Shown: positions 41,697 to 51,300 of the stretch, piece after piece
Layout of the letters: each line of letters opens with the position of its first letter
Position numbering within the stretch: the stretch's first letter is position 1
Source of the DNA: Pseudomonas reactans
GTDB taxonomy: Bacteria; Pseudomonadota; Gammaproteobacteria; Pseudomonadales; Pseudomonadaceae
Length of the DNA: 64,000 bases
Direction: 5' to 3'
Assembly: GCF_013385825.1 (NCBI RefSeq)
Contig: NZ_JACAPG010000020.1
Coordinates: 364,568 to 428,567 of the forward strand
The notes under the pieces: model-generated
What the model was told of the DNA's origin: nothing
The model's input: the letters and a program-made list of their open reading frames with translations, nothing else
Database searches by the model: none
Program-made: the position numbers and the translations under genes

Positions 41697-43043
41697 TTAA
41701 TTGATCTGGAAAGGATAAACCGAGCCCAGTTTAAGGATTTGCGTCAGTTCATCCAGTGCCGTCCGGCATTCAAGCAGCAACTGCGGGTCAGCCAGGTCGC
41801 TTTCGCGCAAGCTGTCGCGGTAGTGCCTGCCTACCCACTGGGTCAGTGTTTCGTACAACGGCGCGGTCATGATAACGCCTGGATTCACCGCCGCCAGTTC
41901 CGTTTCGTTCAACGCCACACGTAAACGCAGGCAGGCCGGGCCACCGCCGTTCTGCATGCTTTGCTTGAGGTCGAACACCTTCACTTCGCGGATCAGGCCA
42001 CCGGCAGCGGTCAGGCCTTGCAGGTACTGCCAGACGCGCTCATTGGCACGGCACTCTTCCGGCACGATCAGCAGCATCGAGCCGTCAGCGCGGCTCAGCA
42101 ACTGGCTGTTGAACAAGTAGGAGCGTACCGCGTCTTCGACACTGACTTGCGCGCGGGGCACGCAGACGGACTGGAAGTTGCCGCCCAACTTGCCCAATTT
42201 TCCTTGCAGTTCGGCGAGCATCTGCTCGGTATTGAGGAACGCATCCTCGTGATAGAACAGCACTTCGCCGTTGCCGACCGCGATGACGTCGTTGTGGAAC
42301 ACGCCGGCATCGATCACCGCCGGGTTCTGCTGGGCGTAGACCACGCCGTCGTCTTTCAGGCCGTGCAGGCGTGCGACGGCCTGGGACGCTTCGAGGGTCT
42401 GACGTGCCGGGTACTTCTGCGGCGCCGGGTAGCGAGGGTCGAACGCACTGCGGCCGAACACAAAGAACTCGACGCCCGCTTCGCCATAGTCACGGCAGAA
42501 GCGCGTGTGGTTGGCCGCGCCTTCATCGCCAAACTGCGCCACTGCTGGCAATGCGGCGTGATGGGCGAAGTGATTCGCGTCGGCAAACATCGCCCCCAGC
42601 ACGCGGCTGGTGGTCGGGTGTTCGATGCTACGGTGGTATTTGCAGTTGAGGTTGGCGGCGGTGAAATGCACGCGGCCGTCAAAGGTGTCGGCGCTTGGGC
42701 TGACGGTGGCGGCGTTGGCCACCCACATGCTCGACGCGGAGCAGCTCGCGACCAGCAACGGCATCGCATCCTTGGCCGCTTGCTGGATCACTTGGGCGTC
42801 GGTGCCGCTGAAACCCAGGTTGCGCAAGGCGGCCACATCAGGACGTTCCTGAGGCGCCAATACCCCTTGCACAAAGCCCATGTCCATCAGGGCTTTCATT
42901 TTCTGCAGGCCCTGCAACGCCGCTTCCTTGGGGTTGGAATGCTGCTGGCTGTTGCTCTGGGACGCGACGTTGCCGAAGGACAAACCGCCGTAGTTATGGG
43001 TCGGCCCCACTAGACCGTCAAAATTGACTTCATAGGATTTCAT
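41697..43043 (-). CDS. astB: N-succinylarginine dihydrolase
   Basis: Second step of the pathway: succinylarginine to succinylornithine, CO2 and ammonia. The 448-residue protein begins MKSYEVNFDGLVGPTHNYGG with LSFGNVASQSN. It carries LVASCSASSMWVANAATVSP, IDAGVFHNDVIAVGN and the C-terminal Cys-containing MQNGGGPACLRLRVALNE of the guanidino-modifying fold. It lies 47 bases downstream of astD. Confidence 0.96.
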   Translation of the reverse strand: MKSYEVNFDGLVGPTHNYGGLSFGNVASQSNSQQHSNPKEAALQGLQKMKALMDMGFVQGVLAPQERPDVAALRNLGFSGTDAQVIQQAAKDAMPLLVASCSASSMWVANAATVSPSADTFDGRVHFTAANLNCKYHRSIEHPTTSRVLGAMFADANHFAHHAALPAVAQFGDEGAANHTRFCRDYGEAGVEFFVFGRSAFDPRYPAPQKYPARQTLEASQAVARLHGLKDDGVVYAQQNPAVIDAGVFHNDVIAVGNGEVLFYHEDAFLNTEQMLAELQGKLGKLGGNFQSVCVPRAQVSVEDAVRSYLFNSQLLSRADGSMLLIVPEECRANERVWQYLQGLTAAGGLIREVKVFDLKQSMQNGGGPACLRLRVALNETELAAVNPGVIMTAPLYETLTQWVGRHYRDSLRESDLADPQLLLECRTALDELTQILKLGSVYPFQIN

Positions 43044-43090
43044 CGGCGAGGCTCCACGAACATCTGTATTTTTATAGGCATCAATAGCAA

Positions 43091-44557
43091 TCAGGGCAAT
43101 CGCACGCCGGGTGTCAGCGCGGCTGGCAACACCAGGCTCGGGGTCTCAAGCGAGGCCACCGGGTACGCGCAATAATCCGCCGCGTAATACGCACTGGCGC
43201 GATGGTTGCCCGACGCCCCTACCCCACCAAACGGCGCGGTACTGGCGGCGCCGGTCAGTTGTTTATTCCAGTTGACGATGCCCGCGCGGCTTTCCAGCCA
43301 GAACTGCTGGTAGCGCGCTTCGGAGTCCGACAACAGACCAGCGGCCAAACCGTATTGGGTGTTGTTGGCCTCGGCAATCGCCGCTTCAAAGTCAGCGTAG
43401 CGGATCACCTGCAACAACGGGCCGAACAGCTCTTCGTCTTCGCGCTCGCTCACGCCGGTCACGTCGATGATGCCCGGAGTCAGCAAGGCGGCCTGGTCCT
43501 GAGGCTGAGTCATTTCCAGCAGCGCCACGGCGCCATTGGCGAGCATCAGTTCCTGGGCGTCCATCAACGCTTTGGCGGCGGCGAGGGAGATTACCGAGCC
43601 CATGAACGGTGCGGGTTGCTGATCAAATGCGCCCACCTCAATGGTCGAGCTGACTGCCACCAGGCGCGCCAGCAACGCGTCGCCCCAAGCGCCTTGCGGC
43701 ACCAGCAGGCGGCGTGCACAGGTGCAGCGCTGGCCGGCGGAGATAAACGCCGACTGGATAATGGTGTAGACCGCTGCATCCACATCGGCCACTTCGTCGA
43801 CCACCAACGGGTTGTTGCCGCCCATTTCCAGGGCGAGGATCTTGTCCGGGCGCCCGGAGAATTGCTGATGCAGATGATTGCCGGTGCGACTGGAACCGGT
43901 GAAGAACAACCCGTCGATACCAGGGTTGGCCGCCAGCGCAATACCGGTTTCCCGCGCGCCTTGCAGCAGGTTCAACACACCCGCCGGCAGGCCGGCTTCG
44001 ATCCAGCATTGCACGGTCAGCTCGGCGACTTTAGGGGTCAGTTCGCTCGGTTTGAACAGCACGGTGTTACCCGCCAGCAACGCCGGCACGATATGCCCGT
44101 TCGGCAAGTGGCCAGGGAAGTTGTACGGGCCGAACACCGCCACCACGCCGTGAGGTTTGTGGCGCAACACGGCGGTGGCGTCGCCCAACGGGCCGCTCTT
44201 CTCACCGGTACGTTCGCGGTAGCTTTGCACCGAGATCGCGATCTTGTTGGCCATGCTGGTGACTTCAGTAGCCGATTCCCACAGCGGCTTGCCGGTTTCC
44301 TCACCGATGCAACGGGCGATTTCGTCGGCACGGCTTTTCAGGGTGGCAGCGAAAGTTTCCAGCACGCTGATGCGCTCTTCCAGCGGGCGCTTGGCCCAGG
44401 CTGGGAACGCCTGGCGCGCAGCCTGCACGGCGGACTCGACCTGCTCGGCCGTGGCGCCATTACCGGCCCACAACACCTGCTGAGTCACCGGGTTGCGCGA
44501 TTCAAACAGCTCACCCTGGCCAGTCAGCCACTGACCTGCGATATACAGCGAATTCAT
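43091..44557 (-). CDS. astD: succinylglutamic semialdehyde dehydrogenase
   Basis: Fourth step: oxidises N-succinylglutamate semialdehyde with NAD. The 488-residue aldehyde dehydrogenase has FGPYNFPGHLPNGHI (substrate/NAD region), the Glu motif LEMGGNNPLVV and the catalytic Cys in SAGQRCTCARRLLVP. Its ATG overlaps the aruG stop by one base (TAATG), indicating translational coupling. Confidence 0.95.
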   Translation of the reverse strand: MNSLYIAGQWLTGQGELFESRNPVTQQVLWAGNGATAEQVESAVQAARQAFPAWAKRPLEERISVLETFAATLKSRADEIARCIGEETGKPLWESATEVTSMANKIAISVQSYRERTGEKSGPLGDATAVLRHKPHGVVAVFGPYNFPGHLPNGHIVPALLAGNTVLFKPSELTPKVAELTVQCWIEAGLPAGVLNLLQGARETGIALAANPGIDGLFFTGSSRTGNHLHQQFSGRPDKILALEMGGNNPLVVDEVADVDAAVYTIIQSAFISAGQRCTCARRLLVPQGAWGDALLARLVAVSSTIEVGAFDQQPAPFMGSVISLAAAKALMDAQELMLANGAVALLEMTQPQDQAALLTPGIIDVTGVSEREDEELFGPLLQVIRYADFEAAIAEANNTQYGLAAGLLSDSEARYQQFWLESRAGIVNWNKQLTGAASTAPFGGVGASGNHRASAYYAADYCAYPVASLETPSLVLPAALTPGVRLP

Positions 44558-45582
44558 TATTTCGACTCCCGAGCAGCGGACAACGGAACGGCACGCACTT
44601 GATCACCCACCACCAGTTGCAGGCGCTTGGCGGTCTGTGGATCGACCACCAGCGTGCCTGCCGCCAGACGAGCCGGGGCGGCGGTGATGCGGCATTCTTC
44701 GCGCTTGCGGTTATGGATCAGGAACGGCGTAGCATCGTCCCCCGGCGTGCCGATCGCCAACACCAGCGACTGGCTGTCGCGCACGGCACGGATCTTGGTG
44801 GTTTCACATTCCACCGCCGGGCCGGCGTCGAAGATGTCGACATAACCCCGGTAGCTGAAGCCTTCGCTCTTGAGCATGCTCAGCGCCGGCTCGGTGTCCG
44901 GATGGACCTTGCCGATCACATTGCGCGCATCCTCGGACAGGAAGCAGCTGTACAGCGGAAACTTCGGCATCAGCTCGGCGATAAACGCCTTGTTGCCCAC
45001 GCCGGTGAGGTAGTCGGCCTGGCTGAATTCCATCTTGAAGAAGTGCCGGCCCAGGCTCTCCCAGAACGGCGAACGTCCGGCGTCGTTGGACACACCGCGC
45101 ATCTCGGCGATGATCTTGTTGCCGAACAGTTGCGGGAATTCAGCGATAAACAACATGCGCGCCTTGGCCAGCATGCGACCGTTGAGGCCGGTGCGGTAAT
45201 CGGCGTGCAGGAACAACGAGCACAGCTCGGAGTTGCCGGTGAGGTCGTTGGCCAGGAACAGCGTCGGGATCTCACGGTAGATATTCAGTTCCTGGGAGGC
45301 GCTGACCGTCAGGCCGACCCGGAAGTTGTACCAGGGCTCACGCAGGCCAACGGCGCCAGCAATGGCAGAAATCCCCACCACGCGGCCTTCGTCGTTTTCC
45401 AACACGAACAGGTAGTCGGCATCGCCGCGCCCGGCGTCGCCGCGAAAGGTTTTCTCGGCCCAGCCCACGCGGTGGGTCAGGCGCTCTTCGTTGGCCGGCA
45501 AGGTGGTGAGGCCGGTGCCGGTGCTGCGCGCCAGATCAATCAGGGCCGGTAAATCGCTGCTGCGTACGGGACGAACGATCAT
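44557..45582 (-). CDS. aruG: arginine N-succinyltransferase, beta subunit AruG
   Basis: First committed enzyme of the pathway, succinylating arginine and ornithine. The 341-residue protein begins MIVRPVRSSDLPALIDLARS with TGTGLTTLPANEERL and carries KAFIAELMPKFPLYSCFLSE, the AstA signature. Pseudomonads use two homologous subunits; this is the AstA/beta type. It starts 53 bases after aruF. Confidence 0.94.
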   Translation of the reverse strand: MIVRPVRSSDLPALIDLARSTGTGLTTLPANEERLTHRVGWAEKTFRGDAGRGDADYLFVLENDEGRVVGISAIAGAVGLREPWYNFRVGLTVSASQELNIYREIPTLFLANDLTGNSELCSLFLHADYRTGLNGRMLAKARMLFIAEFPQLFGNKIIAEMRGVSNDAGRSPFWESLGRHFFKMEFSQADYLTGVGNKAFIAELMPKFPLYSCFLSEDARNVIGKVHPDTEPALSMLKSEGFSYRGYVDIFDAGPAVECETTKIRAVRDSQSLVLAIGTPGDDATPFLIHNRKREECRITAAPARLAAGTLVVDPQTAKRLQLVVGDQVRAVPLSAARESK

Positions 45583-45635
45583 GCTATCTCCTCAGACGGG
45601 CCGCTGTTTGGCAGCCACCCGCGACACTCAATTCT

Positions 45636-46655
45636 TTAAACCGCTACCAGACGCACACTCGCGCCTTCGCCAACGCCCAGGGCTTCAGCGGCTGCCAGGT
45701 CCAGGGTCACCGGTTTGCCGGGCGCGTAGTCCAGCTCCAGCATCACCGCGCGGTAATCCTGCAACTGCGCGTTGCTCACCAGGTACTGGCGACCGACACC
45801 CTTGACCATCTCACCGATCTTCACCGGCACCACGCGGCTCTGGGCAATCGAGCGAATGCCCGACACCCGCGCATGCAACGTCGGGCCACCGTCGAAGATG
45901 TCGATGTAATGGTCAGTCTCGAAGCCTTCGCGCATGAGGATGTCGAAGGTGATCTGCGCACGCGGGTGCACCTGGCCCATGGCTTCCTGGGCTTCGTCCG
46001 GCAGCAGCGGCACGTAGATCGGGTAATGCGGCATCAGCTCGGCGAGGAAGGTGCGGCTTTTCAGCCCACACAGGCGCTCGGCGGCGGCATAGTTGAGGTC
46101 GAAGAAGTTGCGCCCGATGGCGTCCCAGAACGGCGAGTCGCCGTTCTCATCGCTGTAACCGACGATCTCGGTCACCACCGAGTCGGCAAAGCGCTCGGGG
46201 TGGCTGGCGACGAACAGCAGGCGGCCACGGGAATTGAGTTCCGACCACGGCGAACCGACCAGCTCAGGCACCACGTAAAAGCTGGTGAGCAGGCTGTTGC
46301 CGGTGAGGTCGTGGCACTGGGAGAGCACGTGGATCTTGTTGTGGATCTTCAGCTCGCGGGAGGCGTGCACGAAGGTCTCATTACGGAAACTGTAGAAAGG
46401 CTCGGAATAACCGGCCGACGCTACGATGGCCGAGCAACCGGCGAGTTTGCCGGTCTCGGTGTCTTCAAGCACGAAGAAATAACTCTCTTCGCCGTTGAAA
46501 CTGACCTCGGCCGCGAAGGACGCTTCGCTGGCGGCGATCTTGTCGCTCAGGCGTTCCACATCATCCGGCAAGGAGGTGACACCAATCGGGCTGTCCGCAG
46601 CCAGACGCTGTACCTCGCCCAGATCAGCCATTTGCGCGGGGCGCATCACCAGCAT
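45636..46655 (-). CDS. aruF: arginine/ornithine succinyltransferase, alpha subunit AruF
   Basis: The paralogous partner of AruG: 339 residues, beginning MLVMRPAQMADLGEVQRLAA with SPIGVTSLPDDVERL and carrying RTFLAELMPHYPIYVPLLPD. Together they form the hetero-oligomeric succinyltransferase of pseudomonads. A REP pair separates it from aruC upstream, so transcript levels could differ from those of aruC. Confidence 0.94.
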   Translation of the reverse strand: MLVMRPAQMADLGEVQRLAADSPIGVTSLPDDVERLSDKIAASEASFAAEVSFNGEESYFFVLEDTETGKLAGCSAIVASAGYSEPFYSFRNETFVHASRELKIHNKIHVLSQCHDLTGNSLLTSFYVVPELVGSPWSELNSRGRLLFVASHPERFADSVVTEIVGYSDENGDSPFWDAIGRNFFDLNYAAAERLCGLKSRTFLAELMPHYPIYVPLLPDEAQEAMGQVHPRAQITFDILMREGFETDHYIDIFDGGPTLHARVSGIRSIAQSRVVPVKIGEMVKGVGRQYLVSNAQLQDYRAVMLELDYAPGKPVTLDLAAAEALGVGEGASVRLVAV

Positions 46656-46705
46656 GGTGTCACTCCTTAAACTCAGAATAAAAAAACAGGAAGGGGCTCA
46701 TACCT

Positions 46706-46807
46706 CTGTAGGAGCGAGCTTGCTCGCGAAGAACCCGAGAACACCGCGAGGCATCAGATGCCCCGCGTTATCGTTGACGATTTTCGCGAGCAAGCTCGCT
46801 CCTACGG
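46706..46807. repeat. REP doublet between aruC and aruF
   Basis: CTGTAGGAGCGAGCTTGCTC and its inverted partner GAGCAAGCTCGCTCCTACGG flank about 55 bases that contain the further small palindrome CGCGAGGCATCAGATGCCCC. It lies inside the aru operon. It shares its core and part of its spacer with the doublet at 55360-55462. Confidence 0.88.
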
Positions 46808-46815
46808 AGTGCGAA

Positions 46816-48036
46816 TCAGGCCTGGGTAAGTGTTTTCACAGCACGCTCAAACCGGTCCAAACCTTCGTTGATATCCGCCTCTTCCACCACCAGACTCGGC
46901 GCGAAACGCACCACGTCCGGGCCGGCTTGCAGGATCATCAGGTTTTCTTTCTCGGCCGCGTTGAACACGTCCTTGGCCTTGCCCTTGAACGCATCGCTTA
47001 GTACACAACCGAGCAACAGGCCCATGCCGCGCACCTCGGTGAAGATGCCGTACTGCTTGCCGATCTGCTCCAGGCGCGCCTTGAACAGGTCGTGCTTGGC
47101 GTTCACACCGGCCAGCACTTCAGGGGTGTTGATCACGTCGATCACCGCCTCGGCCACCGCACACGCCAGCGGGTTGCCGCCGTAGGTGGTGCCGTGGGTG
47201 CCGACGACCAGGTGCTTGGCCAGCGCTTCAGTGGTGAGCATCGCCGCGATCGGGAAACCGCCGCCCAGGCTCTTGGCGCTGGTGAGGATGTCCGGGGTCA
47301 CGCCGTAATGCTGGTAAGCGAACAGGTGGCCGCTGCGGCCCATGCCGGTCTGCACTTCGTCGAATACCAACAGCGCGTTGTTCGCGTCGCACAGCTCGCG
47401 GGCACCTTGCAGGTAAGCCAGCTCGGCCGGCAGTACGCCGCCTTCGCCCTGGATCGGTTCCAGTACCACGGCGCAGGTCTTGTCCGAAACCGCTGCTTTC
47501 AGCGCAGCCAGGTCGTTATAAGGCACGTGCGTGATGCCGGTGATTTTAGGACCGAAACCATCGGAGTACTTGGACTGGCCACCGACGTTGACGGTGAACA
47601 GGGTACGGCCGTGGAAGCTGTTCAGCGCGGCAATGATCTCGTATTTCTCGGTACCGAAACGGTCGAATGCAACGCGACGGGCCAGCTTGAACGCGGCCTC
47701 GTTGGCCTCGGCGCCGGAGTTGCAGAAGAACACGCGCTCGGCAAAGGTGGCGTCGATCAGCTTGTGGGCCAGGCGCAGCGCCGGCTCATTGGTAAAAACG
47801 TTGGAGACGTGCCACAGCTTGTTGGCCTGTTCGGTCAGTGCACCGACCAGCGCCGGGTGGGCGTGGCCCAATACGTTGACCGCGATGCCGCCGGCAAAGT
47901 CGATCAGCTCGCGACCCGCCTGGTCCCACACGCGCGAGCCTTCGCCACGCACAGGAATGAATGCGGCCGGTGCGTAGTTAGGCACCATGACCTGGTCGAA
48001 ATCGGCACGTTGCACCGGGGCTTGCTCAACGGACAT
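46816..48036 (-). CDS. aruC: succinylornithine/acetylornithine aminotransferase AruC
   Basis: PLP enzyme for step three of arginine degradation, and able to act as acetylornithine aminotransferase in biosynthesis in pseudomonads. The 406-residue protein has MVPNYAPAAFIPVRGEGSRV, LVFDEVQTGMGRSGHLFAYQ and the PLP Lys255 in TSAKSLGGGFP. First gene of the aru operon; two sequences matching the ArgR pattern TGTCGC-N8-AA lie upstream. In P. aeruginosa argR adjoins aruC; here a very large gene is inserted between. Confidence 0.95.
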   Translation of the reverse strand: MSVEQAPVQRADFDQVMVPNYAPAAFIPVRGEGSRVWDQAGRELIDFAGGIAVNVLGHAHPALVGALTEQANKLWHVSNVFTNEPALRLAHKLIDATFAERVFFCNSGAEANEAAFKLARRVAFDRFGTEKYEIIAALNSFHGRTLFTVNVGGQSKYSDGFGPKITGITHVPYNDLAALKAAVSDKTCAVVLEPIQGEGGVLPAELAYLQGARELCDANNALLVFDEVQTGMGRSGHLFAYQHYGVTPDILTSAKSLGGGFPIAAMLTTEALAKHLVVGTHGTTYGGNPLACAVAEAVIDVINTPEVLAGVNAKHDLFKARLEQIGKQYGIFTEVRGMGLLLGCVLSDAFKGKAKDVFNAAEKENLMILQAGPDVVRFAPSLVVEEADINEGLDRFERAVKTLTQA

Positions 48037-48344
48037 CGGAGTCTCCTGAAGAGGAACGCCTGCCTGGAACTGGCGGGCGATGCAGGGATTGTAAGGACAG
48101 TTTTCAGCGCGGCCTTGCCGCCAAGCGACAACTTCTTATAGCGCCAACCCGCGATTTTGGCGGGTTTACGCCAATGCGACAAATAGCGTCGCAATGGCGC
48201 AGTTTAAACACTGTGGCGTCGCAGCGGCAGGTGTTCAACAGGATAGATGCAACGCAAGGGGTGGTCGGCTATCTATCTACCTCCAGTCGGCCAGACGAAA
48301 TTGGTCTGCTCTCACGCCTATTCATCACGCTAAGGCGTTCTCCC
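48037..48344. other. aruC/LRR-gene divergent region
   Basis: 308 bases. They hold two ArgR-like sites (48115-48181) for aruC on the minus strand. The frame of the large plus-strand gene is open here from an ATG at 48174, but that ATG lies inside the ArgR-site region and has no ribosome-binding site, so I treat the stretch as noncoding. Confidence 0.5.
48115..48181 (-). promoter_or_regulatory. two ArgR-binding-site matches upstream of aruC
   Basis: On the minus strand TGTCGCTTGGCGGCAA (48115-48130) and TGTCGCATTGGCGTAA (48166-48181) both fit the P. aeruginosa ArgR half-site TGTCGC-N8-AA exactly. They lie 80-145 bases before the aruC ATG. ArgR activates aruC in P. aeruginosa. Confidence 0.65.
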
Positions 48345-51300
48345 GTGACCCCACCTACTCCTCCCATCCAGCTCCCGGACCTGTCGACTTATCGCGACTT
48401 GCATCTGGAGATCCTCACGCAGGCGGTTCCCGACTGGCTGCCCAAGCTCTCTCCTGACAAACGCGCAGCATTGCGCACGGTAAAGCCAGACTTCCCGCAG
48501 TGGTACAAAACGGCCTCCCCGGAAGATCATGACCGCCTCAAAAACCGCATGAATACCGCCTGGGAGGCACAACTGCGGCTCGACCAGACCCTGGCCGAGC
48601 TGAAGTCGGCGCAAGACTTCGGCGCGCCGCTGCTACAACAGTTACTCAAGCAACGCTTCGGTATCGAAACTGACGTCAAAACCACTTACCTGCGGCTCTA
48701 CATTCCTCAAACGATACCTTGGTTCCCCGTTCGATCAGGCGGCGCAAGAACCTGGACGGTGTCATTGATCGACGCCGCCCTGCACAACTTTGAAGACGGC
48801 GAGGCATTTGAAGCGCAATCAGCCTTCATCACCCAACCCACCAGCACCGGACAATTCGACAGGCTGCCCGCGCTCCACACGCGAATCACCGTGGCGCAAT
48901 TCACCGCCTTGTGCCGGGAACTGGACATCGGCGCCCAGTACCAGCGCTATCTTGAACAGTTCTTTGATTTCAAAAACCCAGTGGCCATGGCGAGCCTAAA
49001 ATTGAAGGCCAGGCAAAGCCAGGCTGCGAACTTGCACGTCGCGCTGCAAATGGCCTGGATGAAAGACGATCTGCACGATGATCAGTCCTTCATGCTGTTG
49101 CAGCGCCTGTTCAACAGCGACGGCAGCCTGAGTACCTGCTTCCCGCTGCGGTGTTACAACCTGAGCATCATGTCCACCCCGCTCACCGGCATCGTGCTGC
49201 TTGCCGAGAACATCGGCAGCCGTCGCCCCGTGGGCGTTATCGCCTACATCCCGGGCGACCCTTACGCGCCGCTCAAGCAATACCCAACCCTTGTCGACTT
49301 CATGACCGCATTGGGCAACAACCTGCGCAACGCTGAGTACCAGCAGTTCTTCAGCCGTTTCGTCAATCACGAAGACCGCGGCCTCTTCTTTGCCGACCTC
49401 AACCGCAGGCTGTCCAAGGTCACTTGGCACGAGCACACACGTGGCGATCCACTGCCCTCCTGGCGCGAGACCCCCATCGATAAGCCACACCTGACGTTCA
49501 GCGCCTCCAGCATCAGCGGCAACCTGTTCGAGCATCTGTTTCAGACAACATTCAGCAAGGTGTTCAACGATGCCCGCGTCGTCGCAGTGTCCACCGCCAG
49601 TGTCGACCAGAGAGTGCGCTGGGAGCGCTGGGCCATCGTGCAGAAGGTGGCCTCGGCCATCCTGCAAATCGCAGCGCTGGTCGTTGCCCCATTTGTCCCC
49701 CCCGTGGGCCTGTTGATGCTCGGCTACGCCGCCTATCAAATGCTTGATGACGCCTTTGAATGGATCATCGACCTGGCGGTGGGCGACGCGACCGTCGCGT
49801 GGGGGCATTTTCTGTCATTCGTGGAACAAGGGTTACAATTGGGCCTGTTCATTGCGGGCGCGCCGCTGGCCGCTGGCGCCTTGCGTGCCGTGCTGCCTGC
49901 CGAAGTCATCACGTTTTTCAATGGCCTCAAGCCCGTCACGTTGCCCAACGGCAAGGCACGACTCTGGAAGCCTGACCTTGCACCCTACGCCCACGCTATC
50001 AAACTGGCCGACCACGCCTATCCAAACGCCGAGGGCCTGCACGCCCACAACGGTAAAGATATCCTGCTGCTCCCGGACAAACCGTTTGTTGTACAAAAGG
50101 ACCCTGTCACCCAGCAGCCTTACCTTCAACATCCCACCCGGGCCAACGCCTACCGCCCTCCCCTGCTGACCAACGGCAAAGGCACTTGGATGAGCGAACT
50201 GGACACCCCCCTGAGCTGGGACAGCGCCACCCTCATGAAACGCCAAGGCCCTAAAACAGCCGGGCTCAGCGATGAACAATTGGTCACCGCTCGGCGCATC
50301 AGCGCCACGGACGACGGCGCGTTGCGCAAGATGTACGTCAACCAGCACCAGCCGCCTCCCTTGCTGACCGATACCCTTGACCGCTTCCAGATCGACCAGA
50401 CGCTGCAGGACTTCATTGATCAAATGAACAGCGATGATCCCGCGGTTTTCAAGCGGGCCGATGCGCAGTCCCAACTGCACCTGCTGGCCAACCTGGACCT
50501 TTGGCCAAAAGCCAAGACCCTGCGGTTTGTAGATGCCCAAGGCAGAACCGCCTGGGAGTTGCCCGGCGAAACAAACGCCAGCGTGGTGCAAATACACGAA
50601 GCCCAGTTGAAAAACGGTGACTTACTGAAAACCCTGCTGGAAGCGCTGGATGAACCCCAACGCAAAACCTTGCTCGGAGAAGCATTCGGCGACCCGCCAA
50701 CCTCCCTGGACAATCGCGCGCTTAAACTCAGGAAAAAACTGGCTGGACTGGCTCAATCGCATCGAGCTGAATTGTTCAACACCCGCTACCAAAAGCTGGA
50801 GAACCCTGTCACCCCTCGCCAACAGGCCATGGTCGACAACACACCCGGATTGCCGCTCACCGCAGCCGACGCCCTGCTGGACACCGCCAACAGCCAGGAA
50901 CTCAAGGCCGTTGACGAAGGAACAGTCCCCGCGCGCTTGACCGAGCTGGCCCAAGCGTTGCGAGACGAGGCCAGGGTGAACCATGCCTACGGCGGTTTGT
51001 ACCTCGACTCGACGGACACTCTCGACACCCACCGACTGGCCTTGCACTCCCTGGAGCAATTGCCCGGCTGGGCAGGAAAAAGGGTGCGCATTGAGATCAG
51101 AAGCTCCACACCCGAGGCCACCCTCCTGGATGACATCGGCAAACCCAAGGCACGCATCAAAAGAGTCCTGGTGCGCTCGCCCGATGGGCGTTACACCCCG
51201 CAAGACAGCAGTGGCGAACTGTCCGGCGCAACCGACCTGTACAACGCGGTGCTCCAGGCCCTGCCCGATGCCGAGCGCAACGCCCTGGGCCTGCGCATCG

